Source: Oryzias latipes
Lineage: Eukaryota; Chordata; Actinopteri; Beloniformes; Adrianichthyidae
Assembly: GCF_002234675.1 (NCBI RefSeq)
Contig: NC_019864.2
Coordinates: forward strand, 15,021,582 to 15,085,581
Length of the DNA: 64,000 nucleotides
Direction of reading: 5' to 3'
This document shows positions 22,301-34,000 of this stretch, in pieces. How positions within the stretch are numbered: the stretch's first letter is position 1; every line of letters begins with the position of its first letter. A program made the position numbers and the translations under genes. The notes under the pieces were generated by a model. The model was not told the origin of the DNA. It saw only the letters and a program-made list of their open reading frames with translations, and did not search any database.

Positions 22301-24194
22301 AGTATTAGAATCAAATTCTGTTTTTGTGATTCATTTTTCAGGTATTTATTCAGTCGAACTAGTCAGTGACAGCCTGTATGAATGGCATGTCAAGTTAAGG
22401 ACGTAAGTTCTTCTATTCATTCATTATGTTTTTGTTGTTTTTACCACAAATTTGAAAACATTCAGAATCTGTAGATTGTGACGTTTCATGTTCTTTCAGG
22501 GTAGACCCAGATAGTCCATTACATAGTGACTTACAGGTTTTAAAAGAAAAGGAGGGAGTGGATTACATTCTGCTGAATTTCTCTTATAAAGTAGGTACTG
22601 GAAAGATTTTGGATTTTTTACATTTTTTTATTCGATGGTTGAATTTTGTGCTTTTTCTCCGCCCAACAGGATAATTTTCCTTTTGATCCACCTTTTGTGC
22701 GGGTTGTCACACCTGTGCTCTCCGGAGGGTAAGCTGAAGAAACCCACTCCTAAATCTCTTGTTTGTGTTTGTGCACACAAACGTTTTTGGGAAAAGATTC
22801 ACAGCTTGAATTTAGTGTATAATTAAAGGGGGGGGGTCTTTCTACTGTGCACCAAACAATTGTTGATGTACGATCCGTTGCCGTTACCCAACTCTGAACG
22901 ATGAGAGAGATTACAAACACTGCTGTACTCTGACACAGACGGTACAATACCAGAATCTTTCAGAGTGTTTGTGTGAGACTATAACAGTGTTTGTGCACAA
23001 GTGTGATGGTCTCTGTGTTAGACTGTAATCGTATTTGTTCAAAGGTGAAATAGGATTCATACTCGGGTGATTGTGCAAGAGTATCGCATTGTTGGTGTGA
23101 AAATTATCTGTAAAAGCCCTGTAAACAACTGTGTGGTTGTGTTCCCGCTGTCTTTGACCAGAACAGAACAAGTAATAAAAGTAATAGAAGCTGAGCTCCA
23201 TTTCCTCCTGCCCAATGCAGAATTTTAGTTGTATTTACATGTTTTGGATTATTAGACGTAAAAATTGAATCTTAGATGTGTTTAAGTAATACAATTAAAC
23301 AAATTGTGTTGATGTTATTTAGTGGATTTCTTGAGCTTATATATCTGTGCTTTTTGAAAAACAAAGTGACCTGGATGTAAAGATATATCAGTAAAAAGCT
23401 ACGGCGGTAAAAAATAGCATCTTACCGTTACATCCAGGACGTCTTTAGGACCAGGTCTCCTAATAAACAAGACAATTAACGGCTTAATACTTTATTCATT
23501 GTTATATCTGTTTTGTGTTTTTTTCCCTTCAAAGTTATGTTCTTGGAGGGGGGGCCTTGTGCATGGAGCTTCTAACAAAACAGGTGAACATAATTCCATC
23601 TTTAGACCGTTTTTTTTTTCCTTCTGCCTGCTGTGCAGAAACTGACTTCCTGTCTGTGTTCCCAGGGCTGGAGCAGTGCCTATTCCATAGAATCTGTCAT
23701 TATGCAGATCAATGCAACTCTGGTTAAAGGCAAAGCTAGGGTGCAGTTTGGAGCCAATAAGGTAACAGGGTTCTCTTTTTAAACCAGGTCTCTAAAGCTA
23801 AGTTCACACTGTGCACATTGGACAAACATGGAGTGGTGTCTTCATTGTTTTTTGTTGTTAATGTCCACATGTCCACCACATACAGCAAACCACAACTATT
23901 AATTTCTCCTCCATGATCAAATTTCCTATTTAGATTCATTAAATGTTGAATGTCTTTATTAATGGGTTAGATGAAGTCATTCATGGCATTTTTTTTTTCC
24001 TTGTAGAACCAGTACAGTCTTGCCAGAGCACAACAGTCATACAAATCCCTGGTGCAGATTCATGAAAAGAATGGTGGGTTGTGCTTTTATTGTTATTATT
24101 ATTTCTCTGTAAGCTCACAGTAGTGTAGCCATCTCACCAGATATGATTGTGTTTCCCTCCAGGCTGGTACACACCACCTAAAGAAGATGGATAA
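16334..24194 (+). CDS. UBE2Q2: Ubiquitin-conjugating enzyme E2 Q2
   Basis: E2 enzyme that carries ubiquitin as a thioester and passes it to substrates with an E3. Thirteen coding exons, all with GT/AG borders and continuous frame: 16334-16492, 20428-20532, 21397-21519, 21605-21661, 21953-22102, 22180-22264, 22342-22402, 22500-22590, 22670-22728, 23535-23583, 23666-23761, 24007-24073, 24163-24194; 377 residues, close to the 375 of human UBE2Q2. The N-terminus [18 protein letters not shown] and the C-terminus [10 protein letters not shown] match that protein. Order: N-terminal RWD-like region (about 1-130), acidic linker with a Glu run (EEEEEEE), then the UBC fold with catalytic Cys306 in [10 protein letters not shown]. 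Exon 5 has a tandem CAGCAG acceptor that could add one Gln. Intron 1 (3.9 kb) holds a hAT MITE and a SINE. The gene looks intact. Confidence 0.97.
17587..17655. mobile_element. Partial hAT-like MITE end
   Basis: 'agggcttcgcgatattagtg' and the following bases resemble the terminal 'agggctgc-cgatat' sequence of fish hAT MITEs. It lies just outside the complete MITE at 17664 and was probably the older element into which that one inserted. Confidence 0.45.
17664..18076. mobile_element. hAT-type MITE with 8-bp target duplication
   Basis: The left end taggcctgcacaatat and the reverse complement of the right end tagggctgcacgatat match with few differences. The 8-bp sequence aaaacaac flanks it on both sides (17656-17663 and 18077-18084), the duplication length typical of hAT transposons. 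The 413-bp interior is rich in 'tatcgcaata'-like words and has no coding capacity. A second, truncated copy lies at 36821-37195. It sits in UBE2Q2 intron 1. Confidence 0.85.
18950..19330 (-). mobile_element. tRNA-derived SINE (minus strand), in UBE2Q2 intron 1
   Basis: Reversed, it reads from a degenerate tRNA-like head through 'tggagtttgcatgttctccc' and 'ccaattaacc'-type phrases to 'gacctgtccagggtgtcctt' and a tail ending in tgaaaatgatgaa. This is a common fish SINE layout. A related copy is at 53825-54165. Internal duplication of 'gaattgaaccagggg' is visible near 19250-19285. Confidence 0.65.
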
Positions 24195-26340
24195 GGACCT
24201 GCCGCCACCGTGCACTGGAACCATGTATTCCGGGCATCTTGTTTTCTTTGAAAAGTTGCCCCTCTCTGACTTAACTGGGAAATATCTAATCATTTTCATG
24301 AAAACCATCTCATCTGACGAGCATCGTTCGGTTCGCTCCCGAAGACAGAACTCTGATGTCGCTCCTCCTGTCAGTGTTTGAGTTCGCAGGAGTTTTTCAG
24401 ACGATCACCTGTCCTATTTCTTTTTTCCTTTTGCTTGTTCATTTTTCTTTCAGAAAAAGAAGAAAAAACAACTAATTTCTTCCTTTTTATTGTTGGGGGG
24501 GGGGGGGTGCTTTCTCTTTCAGCTGCTTTAAAAAAGTGAGTGTCACGGCCCCCCCCCCCACCCCTTAAGTGAATTTTAAAAGATTTATACAGAAGCTCTT
24601 GAAGTGGCACCTCATTGCACCTCAATGTTTTTAATCGACTATGATTTTTGTTTCTTTTTTTTTTGTGGAAATTAAAAGGTACATAAAGGCAAATATTGTT
24701 TTAGAAATATTGTTTTGCATTTGTTTTTATTTGAGCATCATAGATAATAAAGGAGCCAATTTGATATATTGGATACTTATCCTAAAATTAGGTCTGGTAT
24801 CGTTTACCTTCATTTTTTCCCCCCTCTTTGTTTTTTTTTCTTTTAAACCATTTGACTACGCAGAATCAAAAACATGAGATGAACATCTCCATACAGTAAA
24901 ACTTGTTTGTTTTTTTTAACCAGAAAATGTTGGAGCTATGAATTAGTTTTTGCCCCTATTTGTTTGCTCCTCTTGTTTCTTGAACCTCAGTCTCTTTTGT
25001 GGGTTACAGCTGTTGAGGCAGATGTTTAGCTTGACGCTGACAGTGAAGCTGAATCAGCAGGAGAAAACAAACCTCATTCTACCCATTTTTAGAGCCTATA
25101 CCTTCCTGTAATTTGTGGTAACGTGTGGGCAGTTATTAATCTCATCGATGCTGTATTCCCTTAAAAGAACAGAAACTTTAAGGGTTTTTTCTCTTCTACA
25201 GCTAAAAGCTTCTCTGCTTTCTGGGCAGAGCTGAGCCCAAACATTTTCTTCTTCTAAAGTCAAAGCTTAGTGCTGCCACAGCGGAATAAAAACAAAAAAA
25301 GCTGTTATCAATATTCAAATGCAAACGGAGAGACTGTGCAACGCTTTATCGCTTCTTTTTCTGTTTTCCTTAACGCAGCATTTTTTTTCCTCTTTTTTTT
25401 TTTTCCACTATGGATGTGAGGAGCTGTTACCGTTCATCAGATTTACAGCCTGAGTCTCATGACTGAGTTAGCCACACCCCTTCAAACCCATCGCTGTTAT
25501 GAGGTTGGGTTTGCTCTGGAGTGCCCCACCCTCCTCTCTGTTTGATGTTACGATCACAGAAAACTCATTTCATGAAAACCTGAACCTGCACATGTTATCT
25601 TTAACAATGCAATATACAGTAGTACATCATAAGTATTGCTGGTCCCTCTACTCCACAAGACACACACTGTATCCATCAGTCTGATGGCTCTTTTGCAGAG
25701 TCTGCAAAAGTAGGCAACTCAGGTAACCATACTTCAGAGGTTGTTCCTACACGACTGTGTTGACGTATCTGATGGTGCTGTGGACCCCAGTTTTTCTTTC
25801 TTGCCTGTTGGTCTGACAGTTTCAAAGGTTTCCAGCTGTTGAGAAGTGATGGTTTCGCAGCCGCATGTTGGCGTTTTGCATCTTTTATTCCCAGTTTTTG
25901 CATGGAGTCTTTACAATTTTCCTCGTTGGGATAAGTGGTAACGATGTGTTTGTGCAGGTGTTACAGCATAAAAAGATTAAAGTCAACGTGCTAACTGTGT
26001 ATTTTCAAATCTTAAATTATATTTCCCAGTACACAGTTGTTGCACTACTTTGGATTTCTCTGAGAAAAGGAGGACTACTTTTCCTGATGGGGGGGGTGCA
26101 AAGTCTCCCTTTGCAAAAGAGCCAGAACGCCTCAAAACGGGTCGAAGGAGCGACAGAGATGACGGAGAATCCTCTTCTCCACAATCTCTTCATCTTTGGA
26201 CACCAACAGAAACATGGAGTCTGGCTCTGTCGGCTCGCTCTGGTTTTCCTTTCATTTTCCATTTTCCATCTGAAGAAATTTTGACCATGTACAGAAATTT
26301 GTAAACTTGCATCAAGTTTATGAATAAAGAATTTTAAGAT
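24195..26340 (+). other. UBE2Q2: UBE2Q2 3' UTR (probable)
   Basis: After the UBE2Q2 stop there is no further coding signal until the LINEs beyond 27.2 kb. An AATAAA at 26323-26328 is a good candidate for the poly(A) signal, giving a 3' UTR of about 2.1 kb; earlier sites are possible. Runs of G (24496-24506) and C (24550-24560) stand out. Confidence 0.5.
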
Positions 26341-26344
26341 GATT

Positions 26345-27195
26345 ACTGTTGTATTTGTTGATGGTTTTTGTTTAAAACTTCAAATTAAATCATGTGTCTA
26401 AAATTAATTCTTTCAGATTTTGTTACCTTATTTCATGTGACCATATAAACATTTTTTCTTTCAATTTTTCCTATTTTGGGGCCAAAATAGCCTTGTAGGC
26501 TACTCACTACATTATTTCTGTAATTGTTGTGGAGAATTTAATTTTGACCCTTGTTTTTAGGATTAAATAATCTAAAATGTTTCTGATTTTACTCGAGTAG
26601 TTAAGAGTAGTTTTAATCTCATTACTTTGACTTTTTTTATTTTTTACTCAATCATCCAGACTTTAGCTTTTTGACTTTTTCCTCATAGGTTAGAATTTTT
26701 ATTTCAAAATTGTTTTTTTTTTCCAATTTTGACTCTTATCTCATAATGTTGAGTTCAGTTTAAGCAATTTTTAAAGACAGGTCTACTTCTAAATTTAAAC
26801 TGGCCTTTATTTTCTCATACCTTTTGTGTTGGATGTTAGACTTTATTTTATTCTTAACAATTGTTGGTTAAATTACATTGATTTGTTTTAATTTGATTTA
26901 ATGACTTATTTCAAACACTAAATGTAGACAATACAAGAAAGAAATCACACAGAAATAATGAAATGCATTGATTAAAAAAACGTGATTAATTAAATATCGT
27001 GATCATTAACCGAGGTCAAGTAGAGCTTAAATTTATTGCTTGTAAAGGGAAGAAGTGGGTTTGTATATAATATCAGCCCTACTGAGTCAATTCTTGCTAG
27101 CCTTAGTCGGTCAACTTGACAACCCAGAGACGAGACCCGGGCGCAGAGCAGATGTGTAAAACTCTCCTCTTAGCCTCCCTTAGTGTCTGTAACCT
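26345..27195. other. AT-rich intergenic stretch
   Basis: No coding frame, RNA gene or clear repeat was recognised between the UBE2Q2 3' UTR and the L2-like LINE. Confidence 0.5.
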
Positions 27196-27199
27196 TACA

Positions 27200-27950
27200 G
27201 TGACAGACAGCAGTATTATATGATGTTGGTTTCACCCAAAATGAACCCACTCACTGTCATAAGCATACCCTGGACCTTGTTTTAACCCATGGAATAGAGA
27301 TTGGCCAGCTGAGTGTCCTTCCTCTTAACCCCATCATTTCTGATCACTTTCTGGTAACCTCCCAGTTTTACATTAGAACATGCTACTGCCCCAGTGAATA
27401 AGAAACAGCTTAGAAGAACCTTATCTGATCGTTCCGTGTCTGAGTTTAAACCCATAGGTCAACCAATACTTAGTAACATTCTGAGCAAACACTCTGAGAC
27501 CACATCCCATAGCATCAGTCCTAGTTTAAATTACCAGTTTGTTAATGATGCCTCACAAGCCCTTCCCTCAGGAGTACACTCGATGTTGTGGCCCCCCTGA
27601 AACCTAGGTTTGTTAGACAAAACCGAGTAGGTTTAACGCTGAAACCCGTTCTCTTAAACAAGAAACCCGTAAGTTGGAAAGAGAATGGCGCCGCTCCAGT
27701 TCAGAGCAGTCTCTAAATACCTGGAAACATAGCCTATTAAATTATAATAAAGCTCTGCGTAGAGGGAGAAGCCAGTACTATTCAACCTTAATATCAGAGA
27801 AGGGAAATAATCCAAGATTTCTTTTAAGCACTAATGCTAAATTAACTCGCAGTCAGAGCTCAGTAGAACCACATGTTCCTGTTTCTCTCAGCCCTGATGA
27901 TTTTCTTACATTTTTCAATAGTAAAATCTAAAATATTATATATAAAGTGA
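27200..27950 (+). mobile_element. L2/CR1-like LINE, 5' piece (end of endonuclease to RT linker)
   Basis: The frame near 27230-27360 gives HTLDLVLTHGIEIGQL and NPIISDHFLV, the end of a non-LTR endonuclease. Then 27674-27931 reads ALRRGRSQYYSTLISEKGNN and SPDDFLTFFNSKI, the linker before reverse transcriptase. Homology stops at 'gtgaatcaag' (27950), where a T-run and L1 sequence begin. The element resumes at about 34995. Its frame is broken by stops and shifts. Confidence 0.75.
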
Positions 27951-28587
27951 ATCAAGTTTTTTTTTTATTTGTTCTGTCCAATAACTGAGCAAATCAGTGC
28001 TTGTATCCCCCACATTCTCCACCTCTCTTCCTTTTATTCTCTTCCACCCCCCCCCCTTCCCCTCTCCCTCCCCACACACACTAAATGTAACAAATAAATA
28101 AAAAATAATAAAATAACAAAAAGGGGTTTAAACAAATTTGCACTCTGGTTTTTTGAAGGTATATAAGCTCTTTTTCAGATAATAAAACCTGTCCAGCACA
28201 AAATGCCTTCAACTCTAATCTGTTTGCTCAGTTATTGGACAGAACAAATAAAAAAAAAAAAACTTGATTCACTTTATATCTAATATTTTAGATTTTACTA
28301 TTGAAAAATGTAAGAAAATCATCAGGGCTGAGAGAAACAGAAAAATGTGGTTCTACTGAGCTCTGACTGCGAGTTAATTTAGCATTAGTGCTTAAAAGAA
28401 ATCTTGGATTATTTCCCTTCTCTGATATTAAGGTTGAATAGTACTGGCTTCTCCCTCTACGCAGAGCTTTATTATAATTTAATATTCTATGTTTCCAGGT
28501 ATTTAGAGACTGCTCTGAACTGGAGCGGCGCCATTCTCTTTCCAACTTACGGGTTTCTTGTTTAAGAGAACGGGTTTCAGCGTTAAA
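27632..28587. repeat. Long inverted repeat (fold-back palindrome)
   Basis: 27632-27992 and the reverse complement of 28228-28587 are nearly identical: the 85-codon peptide starting MEREWRRSSSEQSLN is encoded on plus at 27674-27931 and on minus at 28288-28545 with only four residue differences. Each arm is about 360 bases: L2-like LINE sequence, then an A/T-run and 'atttgttctgtccaataact', which matches the L1-type 3' end. The central 235 bases hold more of that 3' end, reading plus. The outer right border abuts truncated L1 sequence at 28590. Confidence 0.9.
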
Positions 28588-29051
28588 TCCGCCCGGCCCA
28601 CGGTTGGTCCAGGGAGGAGCAAGGCAGGGGCCCGCCGCCCCCGCCCATGAGGGGGGAACCCCGGGGAAAAAAGAGGGCCCTCAAGGGGTGTTATAAATAT
28701 GGCCCGACCAGACTCGACCATGTTGGAAGTTTGGCGGGGCCCAGCGCTCAGGGGCAAGGACCAGGACCCACCCCCCAGGGACACGAACACCCCCGGCTCA
28801 GGTGTAATATGAACCCCCCCACCGTGCGGAGAGAGCACCGCCGGGCCCAGGGAGCCAGCACCCAAGGGACACGGCCGCCATCGCCAAGGGGCCCGCACCC
28901 CCCACCAGGGAAGGGGTAGGGGACAGATGGACCCAGGTCCCACCTTCCTTGCAAAATGTGTGTGCGTGTATGTGTGTTTGAAAGGGTGTGTGTGTGCATG
29001 TGTGTGTGTTTATGTTGGAATGTATATATTGAAGGGGGAGGGGTGTGTGTA

Positions 29052-29285
29052 CTAAGGGGGGTGCAGTTAAAATTGGCAAGTAGGGCACTAAGGGGACATC
29101 TCCTGATTACTCACAGTGATGTCCCCTCACCCTCCCCACCAAGGGGCCCTAAATGTCTAAGGTGCGGTTAAAATTGGCGGGTAGGGTGCCAGGAGGACAT
29201 CTGCTGCTTGCTGGCAGTGATGTCCAAGCACCCCCCTACCAAGGACCCTACATGTCTAAGGTGCAAATAAAACCGAAAGAGGGGG
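29052..29285 (-). repeat. Tandem ~100-bp repeat in the L1 3' UTR
   Basis: Units start at 29052, 29157 and 29256 with 'ctaagg...gtgc', and contain 'aggggacatctcctgatt'-like sequence and 'cagtgatgtcc'. There are two full units and a partial third. The copy at 7531-7670 has one full and one partial unit, so unit number varies among copies. Confidence 0.75.
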
Positions 29286-29749
29286 GGCCCACTCCATACG
29301 GCAACCACTGCCAAGTAGCCCCCCCCCAAGGCGCATCGCAGGCTAGACCCCCCACCCCCTCACCCTAATATGAGGTTATATGAGGAAGGGGGTAAGTTGG
29401 GGACAGCTGGTAGACTGTCCCCCAGTGGTCAAACAGCCGAGCCCCCCCCCGAGCAGGGCCCCCCGCCAACCCCCCCAGCACAGGCAAAGGGACCACCCCC
29501 CCAAGCCAAGCCAGACCACCACCCCACCCCCCCACCACGCACCCCCCACCACGCACCCCCACACCCAAGCCCAGAGGACAACGCAGCACCCCAGCCCGCC
29601 CCACCCAGGCGCCGGACCCGACCCCCCGACCAACAGAGCCCCCCCCACCCCCCGCCAGGCACCGGAGGCCCCGACCCCCACCCCGGCCCACGGCAGAAGG
29701 GCAAGGAGCAACGACGACCAGGCCCCCCCACCCACAAAGTCATGGAGTT

Positions 29750-32700
29750 AGTTATGGGAGACCAGAGAGACCGAATTCTTTCAAAGTTACTTGAACCTTG
29801 GGCTGACATTTTTTCCAAGCTGATATGATCAAGCAGCAGATTTCTGTGTTGACTTATATTTATATTTTTCTTGCTTTTCCAATTTATTAAAATAGTTTTT
29901 TTAGCAATGCAAAGAGTTATGAAAATGATAGAGCCTAATCCTCCTTCTACATCGATGGCACTCATGTCACCAAGCACACAAAGTGACGGTGAAGCTGTGA
30001 TTGAAACCTTAAGCCAGACTGATAGATCAGCACATACCTGCTGCCAGAGAGCCTGGACAGGCGTGCAGAACCATAGTGCATGCATGTAATTGTCGGGCAG
30101 ATTACCGTCACAGTGCTGACAAATGTCTGAGTTGCTGAGACCCATCTTGACCATCCTCTGTCCAGTGTAGTAAATTCTGTGTAGAGGTTTGAAATGGATT
30201 AGCTGCAGATTTGGACTTTTTGTCAGTTTAAAGGTGTTTAGACAAAGTTCTGACCAAAAGCTTTCATCTGTGCTGATGCTCAAATCCGCATCCCATTTTG
30301 TTGTCGGAAGTGAAATATTATTATCTAAATTACATAAAAGTTTGTATATTTTGGAGAGAGTTTTATTCATTGAGAAATTGATCAGAGTGGTAACTACATC
30401 TGGTAGCTTTAAATCGTTGTCTCTGTATTTAAACTTTTTAGTAATAATTGATTTAAGTTGCTGATATTCCAAGACGTTATTTATTCCATGTTTGTCTTGA
30501 AGTTCCTGGGGAGTTATGAATCTTCTATTAATAATTATGTGCTCTAGTTGTTTTATGCCCCCTGCTTGCCAAGCTGGGAAGTGGATAATTTTTTTGTTTA
30601 TGAGGATGTCTGGGTTGTTCCAGATGGGTGTCATTTTGCACGGTTGAATTGATGATTTTGATATTTTGAGAAATTCCCACCAGGCTGTTAAAGTGGCATT
30701 TATATTAATACTTTTGAAACAATCCTGTTTTTTAACTGTTTGGCTAATAAATGGAAGATCTGATAGGTTGATCTTTCCACATAACGCCTGTTCCAAGTCT
30801 AACCATGAGTTGGTTTCTGGATTATTTTTTAACCATTTTAAGATGTATTGTAATCTATTTGCAAGAAAGTAATTGTGGAAGTTAGGTCATTCTAATCCTC
30901 CACAGCTTTTTGCAGATTTTAAAGTTTTTAGAATAATTCTTGCAGGTTTATTGTTCCATAAAAAGCTTGATATGGACGAGTCTAATGTTTTGAATCATTT
31001 TAATGGCGGTTGTGTGGGAATCATTGAGAAGAGATAATTAACTTTGGGTACGATTTTCAATTTTACTGTGGCTACCTTGCCCATAAGGGACAGAGGCAGG
31101 TTGGTCCAGCGTGTTAGATCGTCCTGTATGTTTTTCAGTAATGGGGTGTAGTTTAGCTGCACCAGTTCTGATAGTTTGGGGGGAAAATTGATACCTAGAT
31201 ATTTGATATTTCCTGATTTAACTGGTATTGTGAGTCTTTGCTCCGCATTATTGTTCAGTGGTAATAAAACAGACTTATTCCAATTAATGGAATAGTCTGA
31301 TATAGAGGAGAATTCATTAATGATTGTTGCCATTTCATTTACAGAATGTAAATTACTTAAAAACAGTAATATGTCATCTGCATAGAGACTAATTTTATGA
31401 TGGCTGTGTTTGGTTTTAATTCCTTTAATGCTCTCATTCTGTCTTATTGCTGCAGCTAGAGGCTCAATAAATATAGCAAAAAGAGAAGGAGAGAGTGGGC
31501 AACCCCGTCTGGTTCCTCTTCCAAGAAAAAACCTGTTGGAAGTCTGTTTATTAGTTCTAACTGATGCATTGGGGTTGTGGTATAATATTTTGATCCAATT
31601 GATGAATGATTCTCCAAACCCAAACTTATGGAGGGCAGCAATAAGGAACTTCCAATTTTCTCTATCAAAGGCTTTTTCAGCATCCAGTGATAGTAGAGTC
31701 ATTTCCTGTTTTTGATGGTGGCAAAGTCTATTATGTTAACGAGTCTGCGGACATTATCATCCGAGTGTCTGCCTTTGATGAATCCAGTTTGATCAAAGTC
31801 AATTATGTGAGGAGTGACTTTTTCTATTCTCTGTGCTAGTGCTTTGCAGATAATTTTTACATCTGCATTAATTGAAGAAATGGGGCGATAGCTTGAAGGA
31901 CTAGTGGGGTCTTTGTCTGGTTTTAGAAGAAGGATAATGTTGGCGGAGTTCATGTTAGGTGGTAGAGATTGGCTTTCATTGATAAATTTTACCGTTTTAT
32001 AAAATGTTGGTGCCAATTGTTCCCAGAATTCCTTATAAAACTCTGCAGGAAAGCCGTCAGGCCCTGGTGCTTTACCATTAGGCATAAGTAACAGAGCTTC
32101 ATGAAGCTCAGACAACGAGAGTGGAGAGTCTAAATTTGTGGTTTGATCTTTGTTTAACCTGGGCAGGTTTACATTGTTGAGAAATGAGTTGATGCTTTGT
32201 TCTGATGGATTGATCTGTGGAGTGTATAAGTTTTGATAAAAGTCTTTAAACGCATTATTAATTTTTACCGGGTCATGGGTGACATTCCCTGTTTGGTCCA
32301 TAATAGAAGTGATTGTTGATTTTTCTTTATTAATTTTAAGCTGATTAGCTAGAAATTTGCCAGATTTATTTGGGTTTTCATATCTTTCCAGTCGAAGCCT
32401 TTGTATCTGGAATTGTGTTTGTTTATTGATGATGTCATTTAACTGCAGTTTTAAATTTTTCAGGTCGCCCAGTATGTGTTCCTGTGCAGAAGCAGCATAA
32501 GCAGTCTCCAGGGTTTTGATTTTATTTTCTAGTTCTAATAAATCTGCTTTCTCTATGCGCTTTTTATGCGTTGAATAAGAGATGATTTTCCCTCTCATGA
32601 CTGCTTTTGCTGTTTCCCAAAGAACACTTGGTGATATTTCAGAAGTATTGTTGAAGTCTAAGAAGGTTGCCCACTCTTTTTTAAAGAATTCAATAAATTC

Positions 32701-33476
32701 CTGGTCTTTTAACAGAGATGTATTAAACCTCCAGATTAAACCCGAGGGTGTGGGTACTTCCCTTGAAATAGTAACAGAAACTGGTGCATGGTCACTGATA
32801 ATAATTGGATGAATTTTGGAACTTTTAATTTCTTTCAAAAGGGAGTTACTGACTAATAAATAATCTAAACGAGAGTGTGAATGGTGAACTGGAGAAAAAA
32901 AGGTGAACCCCTTAGCGTTTGAATGACATGAGCGCCAAGCGTCGCAGAGACCCAGGTCATTCATGTACTGCTGTAGGATACATGCAGAGCGCCATGTACG
33001 CTGGTTTGCTGCCGTGCTGAGTCTGTCAAGTTCAGGGTCCAAAACAAGGTTGACGTCTCCTCCTATAATGATTGTGGAGTCAGAGTGAACTGAGAGTGAG
33101 GTGAAGAATCTGTGAAAGAAGGAAGAGTCGTCAACATTCGGGCCATAGACACTCGCTATACAAAAGTCCTTATTCTGAATGGATATATTAATGATTACAA
33201 ATCTGCCTTCTGGGTCAGTAACTGTATCCTTATGAGTAAATGTAACATTTTTATTAATCAAAACTGCAACCCCTCTTTGTTTGGAGTTGAAACCGGCAGA
33301 ATACATAACTGGATACTGGGAACAGCACAGGAGATGACAGCTGATAAAGATAAATGGGTTTCCTGCAGTAAAGCTATATCTGCTTTAAGATCATTCAGGT
33401 TATTTAACACTTTCAATCTCTTTGGCCCAGAACCAAGTCCACGCACATTCCAGCTAACGATGTTAAGACTGTTCAT
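29750..33476 (-). pseudogene. L1 ORF2 (endonuclease and reverse transcriptase), broken
   Basis: ORF2 proteins nick DNA and copy the element's RNA into it. The endonuclease starts at 33476 with NIVSWNVRGLG and QETHL, continues in another frame with GGDVNLVLDPELDR and SDHAPV (33306-32750). The reverse transcriptase follows with LLMPNGKAPGPDGFPAEFYK near 32080, FDQTGFIKGRHSDDN near 31780, LSLDAEKAFDRENW near 31680 and the catalytic SLYADDILLFLS near 31380. A C-terminal part runs from 30796. Frame changes occur near 33320 and 31700, and stops near 30990 and 30890. Confidence 0.85.
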
Positions 33477-34000
33477 AGCTGTTCTAACCGGGAGAGTGCA
33501 AGGCTAAATAGTGCGTGTGCCCGTCCGTGTGCGCGTGCACGCTGTGCGTTCCTGCTACACTGACAAGCGCTGTACGTTGTGGGTGAACGTGTCTTAGCTG
33601 TGAGTTGCATGTTGCGTGCGTCCTGTGTGAGCCTAAGTGAGGTTTTTGCAGTTTATCAACGTGGGTGTGCGGGATCGCGTGTGCATGCTCTTATGCGCGC
33701 TAGTATGCGCGCGCGCCCGTTCCGTGCATAAATAAATACTCGCCGTGGTTGCGTTGACTTTACCTGATTCACATATGAGGACATGGGAAGGGGGGGGGGG
33801 GCAAGAGAAAAGAGAGAGGAAAAGAGAAAGAACAAAAACAAAAACAACGAAACAACAACAGAAACATGAATGTGAGAGAAAGAAAAGACAGTTTTCCTGA
33901 GAGGTGTGGATTATTGATGATCCGATTATTTCCTATTCAATTAAATAAGTTTGCGGGTTTCTTCTGGGCAGCGCAGATGTCAGCGCGCCTCTGAAAGCCT

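Noticed and set aside
29365-29828. Pro/Arg-rich open frames of 100-150 codons on plus
   Set aside because: Low-complexity C-rich repeat DNA opposite the end of L1 ORF2; simultaneous open frames on both strands argue against selection.
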